Assembly (NCBI RefSeq): GCF_001908275.1
Contig: NZ_CP018620.1
Location: 558,001 to 622,000, forward strand
Direction of reading: 5' to 3'
DNA: 64,000 nt
Source of the DNA: Paenibacillus xylanexedens
GTDB lineage: Bacteria > Bacillota > Bacilli > Paenibacillales > Paenibacillaceae
The position numbers were made by a program, and so were the translations under genes. Below the pieces are notes generated by a model that ran no database searches, had not been told where the DNA came from, and saw only the letters and a list, made by a program, of their open reading frames with translations. Below are positions 43,347 through 52,573 of the stretch, one piece after another. Positions within the stretch are counted from its first letter, which is position 1. Every line of letters begins with the position of its first letter.

Positions 43347-44852
43347 TTATACGTGCAGGACATGTTTTTCATCCGATAACCCCAGCGCCTTGGCTGTTGA
43401 AGAATGAACCTCTTTGAGGAGATCCAGATTCTCCACAAGGGATATGCCATAAGAAGGAATCATTTCCTTGATCTTTGGCTCCCATGCCTCCATATGCTGC
43501 GGGAAGCACCGCTGAAGAATCTCAAGCATGACCTGAACGGCAGTGGATGCACCCGGTGATGCACCTAACAGAGCCGCAATCGTTCCATCTGCAGACGTGA
43601 CCACTTCCGTACCAAATTGCAACGTTCCCTTGCCACCTTGAACGGTATCCTTGATCACCTGCACACGCTGCCCCGCCAGAACCATATCCCAATCCTCGCT
43701 CTTCGCACCCGGAACAAAGTCACGCAATTCTGCCATACGTTGTTCTTTGGATAACATCAGTTGTTGGATCAGGTACTTGGTCAAAGAAATTTCTTTGACA
43801 CCTGCTGCGAGCATCGTAAGCAAATTATGCATCTTAACCGACGTGATTAAGTCGGCATTGGAACCCGTCTTCAGGAACTTCGGTGAGAACCCCGCAAACG
43901 GCCCGAACAGCAGTGATTTTTTATTGTCGATAAAACGGGTATCCAGATGCGGAACGGACATCGGCGGAGCCCCTACCGAAGCCTTGCCGTATACCTTGGC
44001 ATGATGCTGTTCCACGACTTTTGGATTTTTGCACACCATAAAGATCCCACTGACCGGGAATCCGCCGATATGTTTACCTTCCGGAATGCCCGTCTTCTGG
44101 AGCAAATGCAAACTTCCGCCGCCCGCGCCGATAAAGACGAATTTTGCCTTATGGCGTTCGACTGCACCACTCTTCAGGTTTTTCACGGATAATTCCCATT
44201 GTCCATCGCTGGTGCGTTTCATATTCTTCACGCTATGTTGGTAGTGGATGCCCACGTGTTGTTCCTTCAAATGTTTGATCAGCATACGCGTTAAAGCACC
44301 AAAGTTAACGTCCGTACCGGAGTCAATTTTGGTCGCTGCAACAGGTTCATTACTGGTACGATCTTTCATCATCAGCGGCATCCATTTCGCCAGCTCTTTC
44401 TTGTCATCCGAGAATTCCATGCCTGCGAACAACGGGTGATTCGACAAGGAGTCATAACGTCTTTTCAAAAACTGGACATTGCTCTCTCCGTGTACATAAC
44501 TCAAATGAGGAATCGGCATAATGAAGTCCCGCGGATTACGAATCAGACGGCTATTGACGAGATAGGACCAAAATTGCTTTGAGATCTGAAATTGTTCATT
44601 CACTTTAATCGCTTTGCTAATATCTACGGTTCCGTCTGGTCGTTCAACGGTATAGTTAAGTTCGCACAATGCAGCATGCCCGGTTCCGGCATTATTCCAT
44701 TCGTTGGAGCTTTCCTCTCCTGCAGTGGCTAGCTTTTCGAAAACCTTAATATTCCAGTCTGGTGCCAATTCTTTTAGCAAAGTTCCCAAAGTTGCACTCA
44801 TAATTCCGGCACCAATCAAGATAACATCTGTACTCGTTTGTCCCTGGCTCAT
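43347..44852 (-). CDS. mqo: Malate:quinone oxidoreductase
   Basis: A 501-aa FAD-dependent peripheral membrane enzyme that oxidises L-malate to oxaloacetate and passes electrons to the quinone pool. The FAD motif is [20 protein letters not shown] at the N-terminus. Family-specific segments follow ([98 protein letters not shown]). Length is standard for MQO. Start ATG has AAGGA eight bases upstream. It is monocistronic. Confidence 0.96.
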   Translation of the reverse strand: MSQGQTSTDVILIGAGIMSATLGTLLKELAPDWNIKVFEKLATAGEESSNEWNNAGTGHAALCELNYTVERPDGTVDISKAIKVNEQFQISKQFWSYLVNSRLIRNPRDFIMPIPHLSYVHGESNVQFLKRRYDSLSNHPLFAGMEFSDDKKELAKWMPLMMKDRTSNEPVAATKIDSGTDVNFGALTRMLIKHLKEQHVGIHYQHSVKNMKRTSDGQWELSVKNLKSGAVERHKAKFVFIGAGGGSLHLLQKTGIPEGKHIGGFPVSGIFMVCKNPKVVEQHHAKVYGKASVGAPPMSVPHLDTRFIDNKKSLLFGPFAGFSPKFLKTGSNADLITSVKMHNLLTMLAAGVKEISLTKYLIQQLMLSKEQRMAELRDFVPGAKSEDWDMVLAGQRVQVIKDTVQGGKGTLQFGTEVVTSADGTIAALLGASPGASTAVQVMLEILQRCFPQHMEAWEPKIKEMIPSYGISLVENLDLLKEVHSSTAKALGLSDEKHVLHV

Positions 44853-45152
44853 GTCTACCGTCCTTATATCCTATATTTGCCAAAAGGATGTAAGCGTTAT
44901 CGATTTGGCATTTGCAGCAAGCCCATTCTTGAACGGGATCGCACCTTCTCTGAATGATTATAACCTTGATCTAGTGTATCAATAATATAGAGCAATTTAA
45001 ATATGCAATTTCAAGATATTTGCTATTCCATCAGTATACGCTAGTTTACATCGGAACGTTAGCCCGGTTATAGGCCTGAAAGATATATTTGTTCAAAACA
45101 AAGAAAGGAACCCGGTCTTAGGGGGACTTGGGTGATCAAATGGATGCACTAA

Positions 45153-45185
45153 AAGCCGCTCTCGAATCTCTTCGTAAGGCGGCTT
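45153..45185 (-). terminator. Intrinsic terminator of the metal-type ABC operon
   Basis: AAGCCGC (45153-45159) and GCGGCTT (45179-45185) with an inner CGAA/TTCG stem. On the minus strand it is followed by TTTTAG. Confidence 0.7.
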
Positions 45186-45230
45186 CATATATAAATTAAC
45201 GATTACCACCCCCGGCGTCTCCGGGAGTAC

Positions 45231-46199
45231 TCAGAAGATCGAAATTAACTCTTTCGTATACGGATGGCGTTCTTCAGCGAACAACGCATCTGCACCAAAG
45301 CGGTCAACAATCTGACCTTCCCGCATAACGATGATGCGCTGGCTCATGCGATGTACCGCAGCCAGATCATGCGAGATGAACACGTATGACAGACCAAGCG
45401 ATGTGCGCAGATCGGTGAGCAACTGCAAAACTGCTCCTTGCGAGATCACGTCCAGGCTGGCCGTCGGTTCATCCAGAACGACAACGTCCGGTTCAATGCC
45501 AATAGCACGTGCAATCGTGACGCGCTGACGCTGTCCACCACTTAGCTCGTGCGGATATCGCCCAGCCAAATCGCTTGGAAGCTCGACCGCTTCAAGCAGC
45601 TTTTGGACGTATGCCTCCTTCGATGTGTAGGTAAAGTGGGACAACTCGGCGTTCCGTCCAAGTTGTTCGTACGGATCGATTAGCGAATCGGCAATCTTGA
45701 GCTTCGGGTTTAGTGCTGCCATTGGATTCTGGAAAACAATCTGAATCTTCCGGCGATGTGGCCGCAACCGTCGGCCGCTCAGCCGTGCAATATCCTGTCC
45801 AACCAGTGTAATCAAGCCTGCATCTGCATCTTCGATCCTCAACAGACAGCGGGCGAGTGTACTCTTGCCACAGCCGCTCTCGCCAACCAGGCCAAGGCAT
45901 TCGCCACGGTTCAGGGCGAAGGAAATATCATTCACAGCCGGTCGGTCTGCACCTGCGTACGTTCGGCTCAGATGTTCCACGTGAAGCACAGGATTGCCAG
46001 GGGTGCTGAGCGATGAAGCATTGTCTGAACCGGCAATATCTATATCCGCATCTATATCCGTATGATCTGTACCCGCAGTATCTATGATTACATTGTCTGT
46101 GTCTACATGGTTTAAGTCTTTAGCAAAATCTTGGCTTCGCACACCAGATTTTTCGGACTGCATGAGTCCACGGTGTTCATCATTTGCGGTTGTCTTCAT
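45231..46199 (-). CDS. NikE/OppF-like ABC ATPase with acidic N-terminal extension
   Basis: A 322-aa ATPase of the nickel/peptide/opine importer class. The ATPase domain starts near residue 71 (VLHVEHLSRTYAG), with Walker A GESGCGKST, Q-loop VFQNPMAALNP, signature LSGGQRQRVTIARA and Walker B VVVLDEPTASLD. The first 70 residues are not part of the family fold and contain an Asp-rich stretch (33-59, TDNVIIDTAGTDHTDIDADI and following). The start overlaps the upstream ATPase gene by four bases (ATGA), so the extension is inside the operon frame and not an annotation artefact, unless a later start is used. Last gene of the five-gene operon. Confidence 0.88.
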   Translation of the reverse strand: MKTTANDEHRGLMQSEKSGVRSQDFAKDLNHVDTDNVIIDTAGTDHTDIDADIDIAGSDNASSLSTPGNPVLHVEHLSRTYAGADRPAVNDISFALNRGECLGLVGESGCGKSTLARCLLRIEDADAGLITLVGQDIARLSGRRLRPHRRKIQIVFQNPMAALNPKLKIADSLIDPYEQLGRNAELSHFTYTSKEAYVQKLLEAVELPSDLAGRYPHELSGGQRQRVTIARAIGIEPDVVVLDEPTASLDVISQGAVLQLLTDLRTSLGLSYVFISHDLAAVHRMSQRIIVMREGQIVDRFGADALFAEERHPYTKELISIF

Positions 46200-46996
46200 T
46201 CGGTTCCTGCCTCCTTCAATCCCGACTTCAGCGAACGACTCAGAACGGGAGCCGCATCAATCAGCTGGCGCGTATATTCATGTTGGGGATGATCGAGAAT
46301 GCGATGCTTCCCGCCAGATTCGACGATCTGCCCTTCCTTCATCACAGCCAAGCGGTTGGCATAGCGACGTACATGGCGCCAATCATGCGTGATAAACAAA
46401 ATGGCACATCCCGTCTCCGCTTGTTTGCGTGCCAGCAGTTCCAACACGCGATGCCCAGACACACTGTCCAGTGCCGTTGTTGCTTCGTCAGCAATCAACA
46501 GGCGAGGAGACAGCATCAGCGATGTGGCAATTGATGCCCGTTGAAGCTGTCCACCGCTCAACTGGAACGGATAGCGGCGCAGCAATTCAGCGCCAAGGCC
46601 AACCGATTCCAGCGCTTCCTCCGCTCGTTTCTTGCGGATGGCTGAAGACTTTTCCCCGTGTACCTTCTGGTATTCATCAAAGTGCCCACCAATACTGCGA
46701 AAGGGCGTAAATGCTCCCTGATAGTCTTGAAAAATATATGAGATGCGGCTTCCCCGCAGGGCGCGCATCTCCTTTGGCTTCCGTTCGAGCAGGTTGCTAC
46801 CTTCGAACATGACTCGCCCCGACGCATGCAGGTTGGGCGGCAGCAGACGACCAATCGCTTGCGAGAGCAAGCTTTTGCCACTACCACTCTGTCCAACCAA
46901 TGCCATGAACTCGCCTTCGCGAACAGCCAGAGAGACTTGATCTACAATCGTACGATCCCGACTAGAGATGCTCAGTTCCTCAATGGAGAGAATCAT
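46196..46996 (-). CDS. NikD/OppD-like ABC ATPase
   Basis: A 266-aa ATPase. Walker A is GQSGSGKSLLSQ, Q-loop IFQDYQGAFTPFRS, signature LSGGQLQRASIATSL and Walker B LLIADEATTALD. It pairs with the following ATPase gene as a heterodimer to power the two permeases. The gene overlaps its neighbours by four bases on both sides. Specificity is set by the binding protein; the Zur-type operator at the operon promoter points to zinc or a metallophore-metal complex. Confidence 0.9.
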   Translation of the reverse strand: MILSIEELSISSRDRTIVDQVSLAVREGEFMALVGQSGSGKSLLSQAIGRLLPPNLHASGRVMFEGSNLLERKPKEMRALRGSRISYIFQDYQGAFTPFRSIGGHFDEYQKVHGEKSSAIRKKRAEEALESVGLGAELLRRYPFQLSGGQLQRASIATSLMLSPRLLIADEATTALDSVSGHRVLELLARKQAETGCAILFITHDWRHVRRYANRLAVMKEGQIVESGGKHRILDHPQHEYTRQLIDAAPVLSRSLKSGLKEAGTE

Positions 46997-47847
46997 GGCT
47001 GCACCTCTTTCTTCACGTCAAACAGGTCTCTTAGATAGTCGCCCAGCATGTTGGCGAGCAACACTACCGAGACAATGGCAAGGCCCGGATAGATCATCAG
47101 CTCCGGCCGAGACTGGAAGTAAGGCCGTGAGTCGTTCAGCATCGCACCCCATTCAGGTGTTGGCGGCTGTGCGCCAAGGCCAATGTAGGACAATGATGAG
47201 ATGAGTAAAATAATTTTACCCAGATCAAGACTGGCCAGCACAAGCACATGGCCTGCGATATGTGGAAGCAGATGTTTTCTCATGATACGACCGTCAGACA
47301 ATCCGTTGGTCCGGGCGATGCGAATGTAATCCTTTTGGGACTCCGATAAAACTGTACTCCGAACGAGACGGGCGTAGCTGACCCACTTTACGATCACAAT
47401 CGCCAATACCAGATTACCGATTCCCGCGCCAAGCAAGCCACTTAGCACAATCGCCACGATGGTATCAGGGAAAGCAAGAAAGGCATCAGCAATCCGCATG
47501 AACAACTTATCGACCCAGCCACGTTTGTAACCCGCGATCAAACCAAACGGAATGCCAATCAGCAATGCAGCACCGATTGCCAGCAAGCTATAACCCATTG
47601 TTTGGCCGCCGCCAAGCAGCAGACGTGTCAGTACATCGCGGCCCAGGTGGTCGGTGCCAAACGGATGAAGAGCACTTGCGCCCTGCAATCGTCCGCGCAG
47701 ATCGGTTAAAGTATGATCATGTTTCAGAACTAAAAAAGCATACAAGGAGGCCGCGATGACCAGCAGTGCAAACAGCAGACCAATGATCGCCTGCCAGCTA
47801 TGTTTTTTAAATTTTGTAGGTGGAATGGGCAGGGGTATGGTTTTCAT
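46993..47847 (-). CDS. NikC/OppC-like ABC permease
   Basis: A 284-aa membrane protein. It has an N-terminal TM helix (AIIGLLFALLVIAASLYAFLVL), HPFGTDHLGRDVLTRLLLGG (the OppC/NikC signature), and about five further TM helices. The coupling segment is RIARTNGLSDGRIMRKHLLPHI. It forms the channel with the neighbouring NikB-like permease. Four-base overlaps with both neighbours show a tight operon. Confidence 0.91.
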   Translation of the reverse strand: MKTIPLPIPPTKFKKHSWQAIIGLLFALLVIAASLYAFLVLKHDHTLTDLRGRLQGASALHPFGTDHLGRDVLTRLLLGGGQTMGYSLLAIGAALLIGIPFGLIAGYKRGWVDKLFMRIADAFLAFPDTIVAIVLSGLLGAGIGNLVLAIVIVKWVSYARLVRSTVLSESQKDYIRIARTNGLSDGRIMRKHLLPHIAGHVLVLASLDLGKIILLISSLSYIGLGAQPPTPEWGAMLNDSRPYFQSRPELMIYPGLAIVSVVLLANMLGDYLRDLFDVKKEVQP

Positions 47848-48791
47848 CGGTTGGCCTCCTTTTCCTTCAGTTTCATTTCGGGATTCAAATAACGATAAGA
47901 CAGATCAACCGCTGTATTCACGAGGAATACCACGATAGCCATGATCAGAATGTAACCCTGAATCAGTGGATAATCACGCTGGCGGATGGCGTCGACGACA
48001 AGCTTGCCAATACCCGGATAAGCGAACAACACTTCAATTACAACAACTCCGCCAATCAGGCTACCGAGACTGACGCCGAATACTGTAATGACAGGCGGCA
48101 GACTGTGCCGGAAGGCGTGAAGCATGAAGATCCGGCCTTCGGATAACCCTCTTGCCCGGGCGGATCGAACGAACTCCTGGCTAAGAGAATCTAGCAGGCT
48201 GGAACGCAAAAGACGCACATAAACGCTGGAGATGGCAAGTCCCAGCGTCAGAGATGGCAGAATAAGTGATGTGAATCCATCCCGGCCCATGGTCGGCAGA
48301 TTGCCAAAGCGTACGCCGAACATGTCGATTAGGATCAGACCCAGCCAGAAGCTTGGCACCGCCGCACCCACAATGGAGAGCATCCGGCTGCCCCGGTCAA
48401 TCCAACTGTCACGATGGAGTGCTGATAGCGAGCCGAGCGGGATAGCTATAACAAGCATGACCAGCAGTGCGCCAATCGTCAGTTCAGCCGTAGCAGGCAG
48501 CGCACGCATCAGGGTCTGCATAACTGGCTGGCCTGTTGAATACGATACGCCGAAGTCGAGACGGACAAAATCGAGCAACCAGTTGCCGAACTGGACAGGA
48601 AGCGATTCATTGAAGCCCATCTCCTCGCGTACAGCTTCGACCTGCTCCTGACTAACGGACAGTTCGTCCACGTTCAATATCGTCAGCACGGGATCACCCG
48701 GAGCCAGGCGAATGAACAGGAAGCTCACAAACATAATGAACAACAGAAAGATAAATACCTCAAGGAACTTCCGAAGCAAAATGCGAAACAT
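47844..48791 (-). CDS. NikB/OppB-like ABC permease
   Basis: A 315-aa membrane protein beginning MFRILLRKFLEVFIFLLFIMFVSFLFIRLAPGDPV, the OppB/NikB N-terminal signature. About six TM helices follow, and the coupling segment is RSARARGLSEGRIFMLHAFRHSLPP. Overlaps the stop codon of the binding-protein gene and the start of the NikC-like gene. Function is metal, metallophore or peptide import, decided by the partner binding protein. Confidence 0.91.
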   Translation of the reverse strand: MFRILLRKFLEVFIFLLFIMFVSFLFIRLAPGDPVLTILNVDELSVSQEQVEAVREEMGFNESLPVQFGNWLLDFVRLDFGVSYSTGQPVMQTLMRALPATAELTIGALLVMLVIAIPLGSLSALHRDSWIDRGSRMLSIVGAAVPSFWLGLILIDMFGVRFGNLPTMGRDGFTSLILPSLTLGLAISSVYVRLLRSSLLDSLSQEFVRSARARGLSEGRIFMLHAFRHSLPPVITVFGVSLGSLIGGVVVIEVLFAYPGIGKLVVDAIRQRDYPLIQGYILIMAIVVFLVNTAVDLSYRYLNPEMKLKEKEANR

Positions 48792-50341
48792 TACATCACA
48801 TCCAGCTTATTGGTAATCATGTAATATTCACTGCGAGTGGTAACCCAGTTCTTGATCTTCTTGCCGTTGTAGGCAACGATCGTACCTGGATGCAGCACGA
48901 ATGAATTCAGTACGTTATCATGCACATAGTTGGCTGCCTTCTCGGCAAGCTCTGCGCGCTTCTCCGGTGCAACTGTGTGATTCAGTTCGTCGATGATCTT
49001 GGTCAGCTCTGGATCTTCCGATCCGCTAAAATTAAGGGCACCCTTCGGATGGTATGTTGCATTCAGGTAATAACCAGCATCTCCACGAGGGGCCGTCAAA
49101 TTACTGTACGTTGCAATATCCCAGTCGCGATTAGACGCCATATAATCTTCTGGCGTGTCAATCTGACGAATCTGCACGTCGATACCGATCTTCTTCGCAT
49201 CAGATTGGAAAACTTGAGCGATCAGTGGTAGATCGGCACGAGCTGAATATGTCAGCAACGTCAGCTGCAATGGTTTGCCATCCTTGGTCATCAAGCCGTT
49301 TTGCTGCGTGTACCCTGCTTCGTTGAGATATTTTACAGCGACATCAGCTCCGGATTCCGTTGCTGTATCCGTATAGGTTGGTGCGAATGGCAGCGATGGC
49401 AGGAACGGCCCGATGGCTGCTTCGCCATAGCCGAGCAGGATCGTGTCCACGATACCCTGACGGTCAATCAGCGCGTCCAGCGCACGACGAACATTAAGGT
49501 CCTTCATACTCTCCCGCTGCATGTTCATCGTTAGTTGATGCACGCGGAACGTCGATGTAGATTCAACGGTCATGCCGTCCATCGCTTTGAGCGATTCGAG
49601 GCTTTCGACTTCCGGACGGTATACGATATCTACCTGCCCAGATTTGAGCGCTAGTGTGCGGGCATTGGCATCTTCATTGAATGAGAACGTGATGGAATCC
49701 AGAGGCGATGCTCCGTCCCAATATTCATCATAGCGATCCAGTTGCAGCTTGCTGCCTGGGGTAAAAGAGGTCAGTTTGAACGGGCCCGTACCAATGGGCT
49801 TGTTCACAATGTCCGGCTCACTCACGTCGATAATCGCCGTGTTGGGGTTCACCAGTTCCGAAGCGAACTCCGGGAACGGCTGAGTTGTAGTGATCTCCAA
49901 TTTGTCGCCCTCGGCTTCAATCGTATCAATCTTCAGCGCGTTCTGGATGGCTACATTCTCTTCCAGTGCCCGCTCAAGGGATGCCTTAACGGATTCACCC
50001 GTCATTGGCTTGCCGTTCTGGAATTTCACATCATCTCGCAGGTCGATCGTCCAATGCTGCCCATCTTCGCTCTCCCAGCTCTCGGCGAGCCATGGAGCAA
50101 CCGTCAGGTTATCTTCATCGAGACGAACCAGCGTTTCCGTAATGCCCGCGCGCAGCGGCACATAGCTGGAATCCACATGTGGATCTAGCGAACTGGTGGA
50201 GAAGTTATATAGGAAATGAACATTTTTATTATCGGTGGATGGTTGCGCAGCGGGACTGGACTCAGATGATCCGCAGGCGCTCAACAGTCCAACGCTCAAG
50301 GCCAAGGAGACCAGCGCTAGCAGTGGCGTCTTTTTATTCAA
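48791..50341 (-). CDS. NikA/CntA-like solute-binding lipoprotein
   Basis: A 516-aa family 5 binding protein. Lipoprotein signal MNKKTPLLALVSLALSVGLLSAC with lipobox LSAC. Fold markers are LVRLDEDNLTVAPWLAESWESEDGQHWTIDLRDDVKFQNGKPMTGESVKASLERAL and KPIGTGPFKLTSFTPGSKLQLDRYDEYWDG. Length and operon plan (A-B-C-D-F order) resemble NikA and the opine-metallophore system CntA-F. The TTG start follows AGAGGGG at seven bases. The promoter carries two Zur-type boxes, so the likely cargo is zinc or zinc-metallophore; nickel or peptide remain possible. No metallophore biosynthesis gene is visible in the window. Confidence 0.87.
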   Translation of the reverse strand: MNKKTPLLALVSLALSVGLLSACGSSESSPAAQPSTDNKNVHFLYNFSTSSLDPHVDSSYVPLRAGITETLVRLDEDNLTVAPWLAESWESEDGQHWTIDLRDDVKFQNGKPMTGESVKASLERALEENVAIQNALKIDTIEAEGDKLEITTTQPFPEFASELVNPNTAIIDVSEPDIVNKPIGTGPFKLTSFTPGSKLQLDRYDEYWDGASPLDSITFSFNEDANARTLALKSGQVDIVYRPEVESLESLKAMDGMTVESTSTFRVHQLTMNMQRESMKDLNVRRALDALIDRQGIVDTILLGYGEAAIGPFLPSLPFAPTYTDTATESGADVAVKYLNEAGYTQQNGLMTKDGKPLQLTLLTYSARADLPLIAQVFQSDAKKIGIDVQIRQIDTPEDYMASNRDWDIATYSNLTAPRGDAGYYLNATYHPKGALNFSGSEDPELTKIIDELNHTVAPEKRAELAEKAANYVHDNVLNSFVLHPGTIVAYNGKKIKNWVTTRSEYYMITNKLDVM

Positions 50342-50362
50342 GGTAATGCCCCTCTCTCTTAA

Positions 50363-50377
50363 TCGTAATCATTATGA
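50363..50377. promoter_or_regulatory. Zur-type box 1 (leader side)
   Basis: TCGTAATCATTATGA matches the Bacillus Zur consensus TCGTAATNATTACGA with one mismatch. It lies between the transcription start and the start codon of the binding-protein gene. Confidence 0.75.
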
Positions 50378-50394
50378 TCTAAACAATGAGTATT

Positions 50395-50423
50395 ATCATA
50401 TCGTAATGATTACGTTTTGACAA
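50395..50423 (-). promoter_or_regulatory. Sigma-A promoter with Zur-type box 2 in the spacer
   Basis: On the minus strand TTGTCA (-35, 50423-50418), a 17-base spacer and TATGAT (-10, 50400-50395). The spacer region holds TCGTAATGATTACGT on the plus strand (50401-50415), one mismatch from the Zur consensus. Bound Zur would cover the promoter and repress when zinc is plentiful. Confidence 0.8.
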
Positions 50424-50448
50424 GAGTTATATTGGTGTTAGAACGAGA

Positions 50449-50481
50449 AAGAATCCGACTCTCGGATGAGAGCGGATTCTT
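50449..50481. terminator. Bidirectional terminator
   Basis: AAGAATCCG and CGGATTCTT (50449-50457, 50473-50481) with an inner CTCTC/GAGAG stem separate the toxin/immunity operon from the ABC operon. Confidence 0.8.
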
Positions 50482-50582
50482 CATGTTTTTTGTTACATAG
50501 AACTGGTGTCCACTCGTGTCCAAAGAAAAGGACCGTCTCCGATTTAATACAATCATGACGGTCCATGCAAACTTAACTTCAT

Positions 50583-51089
50583 TTATATCCCTTTATTATC
50601 AACTCTCTCTAAAGCAATATCACTGATATCCTGTTCCTCAATATCCAGACCTCTCCAATAAGTTAATGGATACGCAGCATTACCTACTATCATTTCACCT
50701 TGTTTTATCGTGAAGCTCCCGCCTCTTTCTATGAATTTTATAATGGGTTCATACAAGTTAAGATATTTAATTGCTTGATTTGTGCCTTGATCTGCTAGTT
50801 CTGTAATCTCTAAATAACAGTAGCAAATTGCCTTCATATACGGATTTTGAAGAATACCAAGACTCGGACAGGCTTGATATACTTTTTCATCTACAGTTTC
50901 ACCAATAGTTTTAGCGAAACTAAATACGGGGTATCGATCTACTGACGTATCCATCTCATTTAAGAAATGATTGACCCGTCTAAGGTACTCTTTAATTAGA
51001 ACATGGTATGACTCTAGTGAATTTTTCCCTAAATCTTCAAATGGAATGAACGATAAACGTTCTACAGCTTTATTTAATAAATGCCCCAT
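50583..51089 (-). CDS. Probable immunity protein of the WXG100 toxin
   Basis: A 168-aa cytoplasmic protein, mostly helical, with Cys pairs in YQACPSLG and KAICYCYLEI. I do not recognise the family. It directly follows the polymorphic toxin gene on the same strand, 12 bases from stop to start, which is the standard place of an immunity gene, so that role is inferred from position. The start is placed at ATG 51089, five bases after GGAGG; the ATG at 51101 lies before that site. A strong terminator follows at 50.45 kb. Confidence 0.65.
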   Translation of the reverse strand: MGHLLNKAVERLSFIPFEDLGKNSLESYHVLIKEYLRRVNHFLNEMDTSVDRYPVFSFAKTIGETVDEKVYQACPSLGILQNPYMKAICYCYLEITELADQGTNQAIKYLNLYEPIIKFIERGGSFTIKQGEMIVGNAAYPLTYWRGLDIEEQDISDIALERVDNKGI

Positions 51090-51101
51090 ACAATCCTCCA
51101 T

Positions 51102-52388
51102 TTATTTAAACATTTTATTAAAGAAATATTCTTCGTAACCAGGAAATGCATTATTAGGTTGTTTCGGTGCGTTCTCGTGGGCTCCTGGTGGAAATCCATC
51201 ATATCTCCCTTTTTCGTGATTCCATGATTCTAACGTACGATACTTTTGGCCTTGTGACATAAACTTTCGTTCAGCAAGTTCATGTTCAGCCAATTGCTTG
51301 AACCATGCTTTTTGCTCAATAGATAGCTCACCCTTTTGTGCCGTTTTCCATGCATATGCTATTTCATCATCAGCAATAAAGCGTTCCATTTTATACTCTT
51401 TACCACCAGGTTGGGGAACTTGATGTTTGCCAAAGAACAAGTGCTTTTTCATGCTTCTTATTTCATTAACGCTCATTCCTGTATTGGAAGCTACAACATC
51501 GACATCTTTCATTTTCAATTGTCTTATTGATTCATACTCTGCCTCTGCTGCTTTGTCATAATCTCTCATTCCCGATCCAGTGAACTTCTGACCCGCCTTT
51601 GTTCTCTCATTCGAGTCTGTCTGGATTTTCTCTGCTTTCGCCTTAGCAGCCTCAATATGCTGCTTAATCTTCGCCACTGCGGGATTAGAAGCAGGCAATC
51701 GATGAGGTCCTTTACCGCCCGGCATACTCCCACGAACCATCTGAATCGCCATGAATATCTGACTAAACTTCAGAGAGGTCACCATCATCTGAGCATACTT
51801 ATCGGATACAGGCTCTCCCGTCGTAGGATGAATCCCCATCTCAAATGCCTTGATCTGTAACGCAAAAATATCTTCCCCAGGCGGTTCAACGTTCACAGCT
51901 TGCATGCGATTAAAGTCCAGATTTCCCTGATCCCTCTGATACGCCTGAAGAGCAGCCTGATCCGCAACACCATTCTCGTTGACAGGCATCCATAGCAATT
52001 TACCAAACATATTGATTTGCGCCATCCGATAGCCCTTGTCACCCGAACCTGAATCACCTGTTGATTTGGTCATCATAGCTGCGGCACCGACTGCTCCAAT
52101 CGCACCACCCAGACTTACCTTCTGAGCATCTGCATCTTGGAATCGCGTGGCGATATCCGTCAATTCCTTCGATGTTTTCACCATACTCTCCAGCGCTTTA
52201 TCCAGTATAGGTCGTGACTGCTCGAACTCATAGTAAAATCGCTCCTGCGTCGCGCCCATCCACATCATCTGAACGAACATGATCTGTCTCGTCAGATCAC
52301 TTCGTATACTCTCCAACTGTTGTCTGGCTTGATCCACCTGATTTGATACGTGATGTAGTTGTTCAGGGGTAACTTTGATTGTACTCAT
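51102..52388 (-). CDS. WXG100-type polymorphic toxin (probable T7SS effector)
   Basis: A 428-aa protein. Residues 1-95 are a WXG100-like helical hairpin with W43-M-G45 (MMWMGATQERFYYEF). Residues about 170-205 match a pre-toxin TG motif (FEMGIHPTTGEPVSDKYAQM). A Gly-rich then charged linker follows, and the variable C-terminal domain (about 275-428) begins near RDYDKAAEAEYESIRQL and includes KKHLFFGKHQVP and a HELAE motif (369-373). I have seen similar HE-containing domains at the ends of other polymorphic toxins but cannot name its activity. It should be exported by a type VII system, whose core genes are not in this window. GGAG lies six bases before the start. Confidence 0.78.
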   Translation of the reverse strand: MSTIKVTPEQLHHVSNQVDQARQQLESIRSDLTRQIMFVQMMWMGATQERFYYEFEQSRPILDKALESMVKTSKELTDIATRFQDADAQKVSLGGAIGAVGAAAMMTKSTGDSGSGDKGYRMAQINMFGKLLWMPVNENGVADQAALQAYQRDQGNLDFNRMQAVNVEPPGEDIFALQIKAFEMGIHPTTGEPVSDKYAQMMVTSLKFSQIFMAIQMVRGSMPGGKGPHRLPASNPAVAKIKQHIEAAKAKAEKIQTDSNERTKAGQKFTGSGMRDYDKAAEAEYESIRQLKMKDVDVVASNTGMSVNEIRSMKKHLFFGKHQVPQPGGKEYKMERFIADDEIAYAWKTAQKGELSIEQKAWFKQLAEHELAERKFMSQGQKYRTLESWNHEKGRYDGFPPGAHENAPKQPNNAFPGYEEYFFNKMFK

Positions 52389-52409
52389 ACGTTTCTCCGC
52401 TCATTTGAA

Positions 52410-52424
52410 ATAGGATTATCCTAT
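52410..52424. promoter_or_regulatory. Perfect 15-bp palindrome upstream of the toxin gene
   Basis: ATAGGAT-T-ATCCTAT lies 22 bases upstream of the toxin start codon. It is a plausible operator; a regulator is not identified, though the neighbouring TPR and XRE genes are candidates. Confidence 0.45.
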
Positions 52425-52573
52425 GTTAGCAGAAGTGTAATATGTAAACTATCCGGCTAACATCCTGATTTCACCATGGTAAAAACACAAGCTGTGCTCC
52501 TCATCGGTGCTATGGTCCTATATGCATATACCCACTTCAAGGCATATCCTACCAGTTTCAGTAAATACCTTTC

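Noticed and set aside
50395..50423. Interpreting the metal box as a Fur box
   Set aside because: The Fur consensus has TGATAAT-N-ATTATCA; the sequence here has the CGTAAT/ATTACG cores of Zur with one mismatch in each site.
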